This document shows positions 6,517 through 8,017 of a DNA stretch of 8,017 nucleotides, in pieces. The position numbers and the translations under genes are program-made. The notes beneath the pieces are model-generated. The model saw nothing but the letters and a program-made list of their open reading frames with translations, made no database searches and had not been told where the DNA came from. The stretch comes from Candidatus Equibacterium intestinale (GTDB lineage Bacteria > Bacteroidota > Bacteroidia > Bacteroidales > UBA932), in the NCBI GenBank assembly GCA_018064305.1, contig JAGHVP010000085.1:1-8017 (forward strand), in the 5' to 3' direction. The stretch's first letter is position 1. The number at the start of each line of letters is the position of its first letter.

Positions 6517-7449
6517 GTGCTATCTATCAAACAGACTTTCCTCATGCTTGCGGCATTTCTCATGCCGGTCTCTTTTTTCGCCCAGAACAATAATGACGGA
6601 AAAAGCGTGCTGCGCGACCCTTCCTTGTCGAAAGGGCTTGCTGTGGAGAGCATTACGGACCCTGCTTCACTGTCGGGCAATCTGCTGGTAGATACAACCG
6701 CAAAGCCGGAATGGCATCTGTGCCAGCCTAATTCACGCTTCGATGCGGCCAAGTGTACAATGGAGACCAGGGGAGACAACACCATCTTCAACGTGGCCGG
6801 CAACGGCAATCTGCTTGCAAAGGTGGTACGCGTCAATCCTGTAAGGAATGTGCTTTATCTGGAATGCAACGCCTCTGCAGAATATACCGGAATCCGCCGG
6901 GACGGCCAGCCGTGGGTCGGGCTCTGGGCTTCGCAGTCACTCGACAGCCTGAGGGTGGCATCATGCCGCCAGCTCGCGCTCCATATGGAGTACCGGGTCA
7001 CTTTCTATGAAGACTGCATGGGATTTCTTGCCGATAAGGATGTCCATTCTGCCGTATGCTGCGCAAGTCTGATACTGAAGAATGATAATAAGGGAAGCGA
7101 TGCATACGGAAAGCGCCTCAAAGTGGTTGTCCCGATGTTCGACAACCGGAATGTGGGTCTGCCGTATAACGGTGGAGTGGATAAAGAAGGTGACATGGTG
7201 GTTTTCAGGCCGGCATCGGAGAAATGTCTCTCTTCCGGAAGAATACCTAAGGTGAAACAGAAAGAGTTTGTCAACGTGGTGCTGCTGCCGGTTGTCACAC
7301 AGGCTGTAAAGGCTGCGGCAATGAATGGATACATGCCCGGTGCGGTGCCTGACGATTTCCTGATTGAAGGATTCACCGTAGGCTGGGAGATGAAGGGCAC
7401 CTTCAATTCTGCTGTGGAAATAAAGAACCTTAAATTGATATATCTATGA
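6517..7449 (+). CDS. Unrecognised secreted protein with eight cysteines, upstream of mutarotase
   Basis: A 310-residue product that I do not recognise. The N-terminus is a clear Sec signal peptide: a Lys at residue 5, a hydrophobic core TFLMLAAFLMPVSFF and a likely cut after FAQ (about 23). The start must be GTG 6517: the only other in-frame starts are the ATGs at 6544 and later, which would destroy the signal peptide, and upstream the frame closes at TAA 6469-6471 without an ATG. The mature part alternates hydrophobic and polar residues and ends in strand-like segments (FLIEGFTVGWEMKG, then VEIKNLKLIYL), suggesting a beta-sandwich or jelly-roll. Eight cysteines fall at about 69, 80, 117, 150, 167, 181, 182 and 237, enough for up to four disulfides. 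No catalytic motif is apparent. The stop TGA 7447-7449 overlaps the ATG of the mutarotase gene (ATGA), implying coupled translation and a role in sugar binding or processing, which is inference only. Confidence 0.8.
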   Translation: MLSIKQTFLMLAAFLMPVSFFAQNNNDGKSVLRDPSLSKGLAVESITDPASLSGNLLVDTTAKPEWHLCQPNSRFDAAKCTMETRGDNTIFNVAGNGNLLAKVVRVNPVRNVLYLECNASAEYTGIRRDGQPWVGLWASQSLDSLRVASCRQLALHMEYRVTFYEDCMGFLADKDVHSAVCCASLILKNDNKGSDAYGKRLKVVVPMFDNRNVGLPYNGGVDKEGDMVVFRPASEKCLSSGRIPKVKQKEFVNVVLLPVVTQAVKAAAMNGYMPGAVPDDFLIEGFTVGWEMKGTFNSAVEIKNLKLIYL

Positions 7450-8017
7450 AAAAATCACTATTAATCTTTGCCCTTGCCTTTGCTGCAGTGTCATGCGCTG
7501 ACAAGGCTCAGGAACTTGCGCTTATTCCGCAGGAAAACTTCACTCAGGAGGTTGACGGCAAACAGGTATCCCTATATACTCTTGCTGCCGGTGATATCAC
7601 TATGCAGGTTACAAACTACGGCGGCCGCGTGGTATCGCTCTGGACTCCCGACCGCAACGGTCATAAAGAAGATATCGTGCTCGGCTATGAAACCCTTGAC
7701 CGCTATCTCAACAATACCGGCGAGCGCTATCTCGGCGCATGTGTCGGTCCCGTGGCAAACCGTATCGGCAACGCCAGGTTTGAAATCGACGGTACAGAGT
7801 ACTCTGTCGAGGCAAACGAGGGCGGGCTCAAATGCCTTCACAGCGGTATCGGCGGGGTGGACCTGAAGGTCTGGGATGTTGTGGAAACCACTGAAAACAG
7901 CATCGTCCTCCATTACCTTGCCGCCGACGGCGAAGGCGGATTCCCCGGCAACAGGGATATCAACATGACATACACCCTCACTCCCGAAAACTGCTTCGAG
8001 ATCAAATATGCGGTTAC
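7446..8017 (+). CDS. galM: Galactose mutarotase / aldose 1-epimerase, lipoprotein type (3' end outside window)
   Basis: Enzyme of the GalM family, interconverting alpha and beta anomers of aldoses such as galactose or glucose. The reading frame stays open to the right edge, giving 190 visible residues of an expected 350-380. It begins MKKSLLIFALAFAAVSC, a signal peptide ending in a lipobox-like AVSC with Cys17, so the mature enzyme is probably a lipoprotein in the envelope rather than cytoplasmic. Family motifs follow in order: TNYGGRVVSLWTPDRNG (56-72), DIVLGY (76-81), GPVANRIGNARF with Arg106 (101-112), CLHSG with His132 at the position of the conserved first active-site histidine, and DGEGGFPGN (161-169). 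The second histidine and the catalytic glutamate lie beyond the edge. The Ala at -3 of the lipobox is less usual than Leu. ATG 7446 overlaps the upstream stop by four bases and no Shine-Dalgarno is seen, so translation is likely coupled. Substrate specificity is not readable here. Confidence 0.9.
   Translation, partial: MKKSLLIFALAFAAVSCADKAQELALIPQENFTQEVDGKQVSLYTLAAGDITMQVTNYGGRVVSLWTPDRNGHKEDIVLGYETLDRYLNNTGERYLGACVGPVANRIGNARFEIDGTEYSVEANEGGLKCLHSGIGGVDLKVWDVVETTENSIVLHYLAADGEGGFPGNRDINMTYTLTPENCFEIKYAV

Noticed and set aside
5607..7449. Search for Tat substrates among the exported proteins next to tatA-tatC.
   Set aside because: Neither secreted protein nor the mutarotase has a twin-arginine motif before its hydrophobic core; all look like Sec signals.
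7468..7913. Alternative frames over the mutarotase region (plus 7468-7866 and minus 7572-7913).
   Set aside because: The frame from 7446 encodes the ordered GalM motifs and stays open to the edge; the other two lack any recognisable motif.

Overview
The window looks like a chromosomal segment from a member of the Bacteroidota, most likely the order Bacteroidales. The reasons are the style of the ValRS, TatA/TatC, ABC-F and RlmB proteins, a GIN-domain (DUF2807) secreted protein, start sites with weak or absent Shine-Dalgarno sequences, and -7 elements of the TAnnTTTG type. Base composition is fairly balanced, which would suit groups such as Muribaculaceae, but genus or family cannot be fixed from this sequence alone. 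Gene density is very high and no gap between genes exceeds about 70 bases. I see no tRNA, rRNA, CRISPR array, insertion sequence or phage gene.

Layout. Positions 1-5612 hold five same-strand genes separated by 33 bases or fewer: the 3' two thirds of valS (its 5' end lies outside the window), tatA, tatC, an ABC-F ATPase whose start lies inside the end of tatC, and rlmB. They probably form one transcription unit that mixes translation genes (tRNA charging, ribosome-associated ATPase, 23S rRNA methylation) with a minimal TatA+TatC protein export system. No tatB is present. On the opposite strand, 5607-6446 encodes a secreted GIN/DUF2807 repeat protein that runs tail-to-tail into rlmB; the two stop codons share one palindromic hexamer.

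Positions 6447-6516 form a short AT-rich divergent promoter region with one perfect -7-type match on each strand, facing each other. To its right, on the plus strand, lies a GTG-started secreted protein of 310 residues with eight cysteines that I do not recognise (6517-7449). It overlaps by four bases (ATGA) a lipoprotein-type galactose mutarotase / aldose 1-epimerase that runs off the right edge (7446-8017).

How they work together. The left unit is housekeeping: protein synthesis plus transport of folded proteins across the inner membrane. The right pair looks like an envelope-located sugar-handling module in which the unknown protein may accompany the mutarotase; that link rests only on the overlap and co-orientation. 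No dramatic new system is evident. The points most worth a second look are the unknown 8-cysteine protein coupled to the mutarotase, the TatB-like glutamate in the only TatA present, the enlarged first periplasmic loop of TatC, and the face-to-face promoter candidates.
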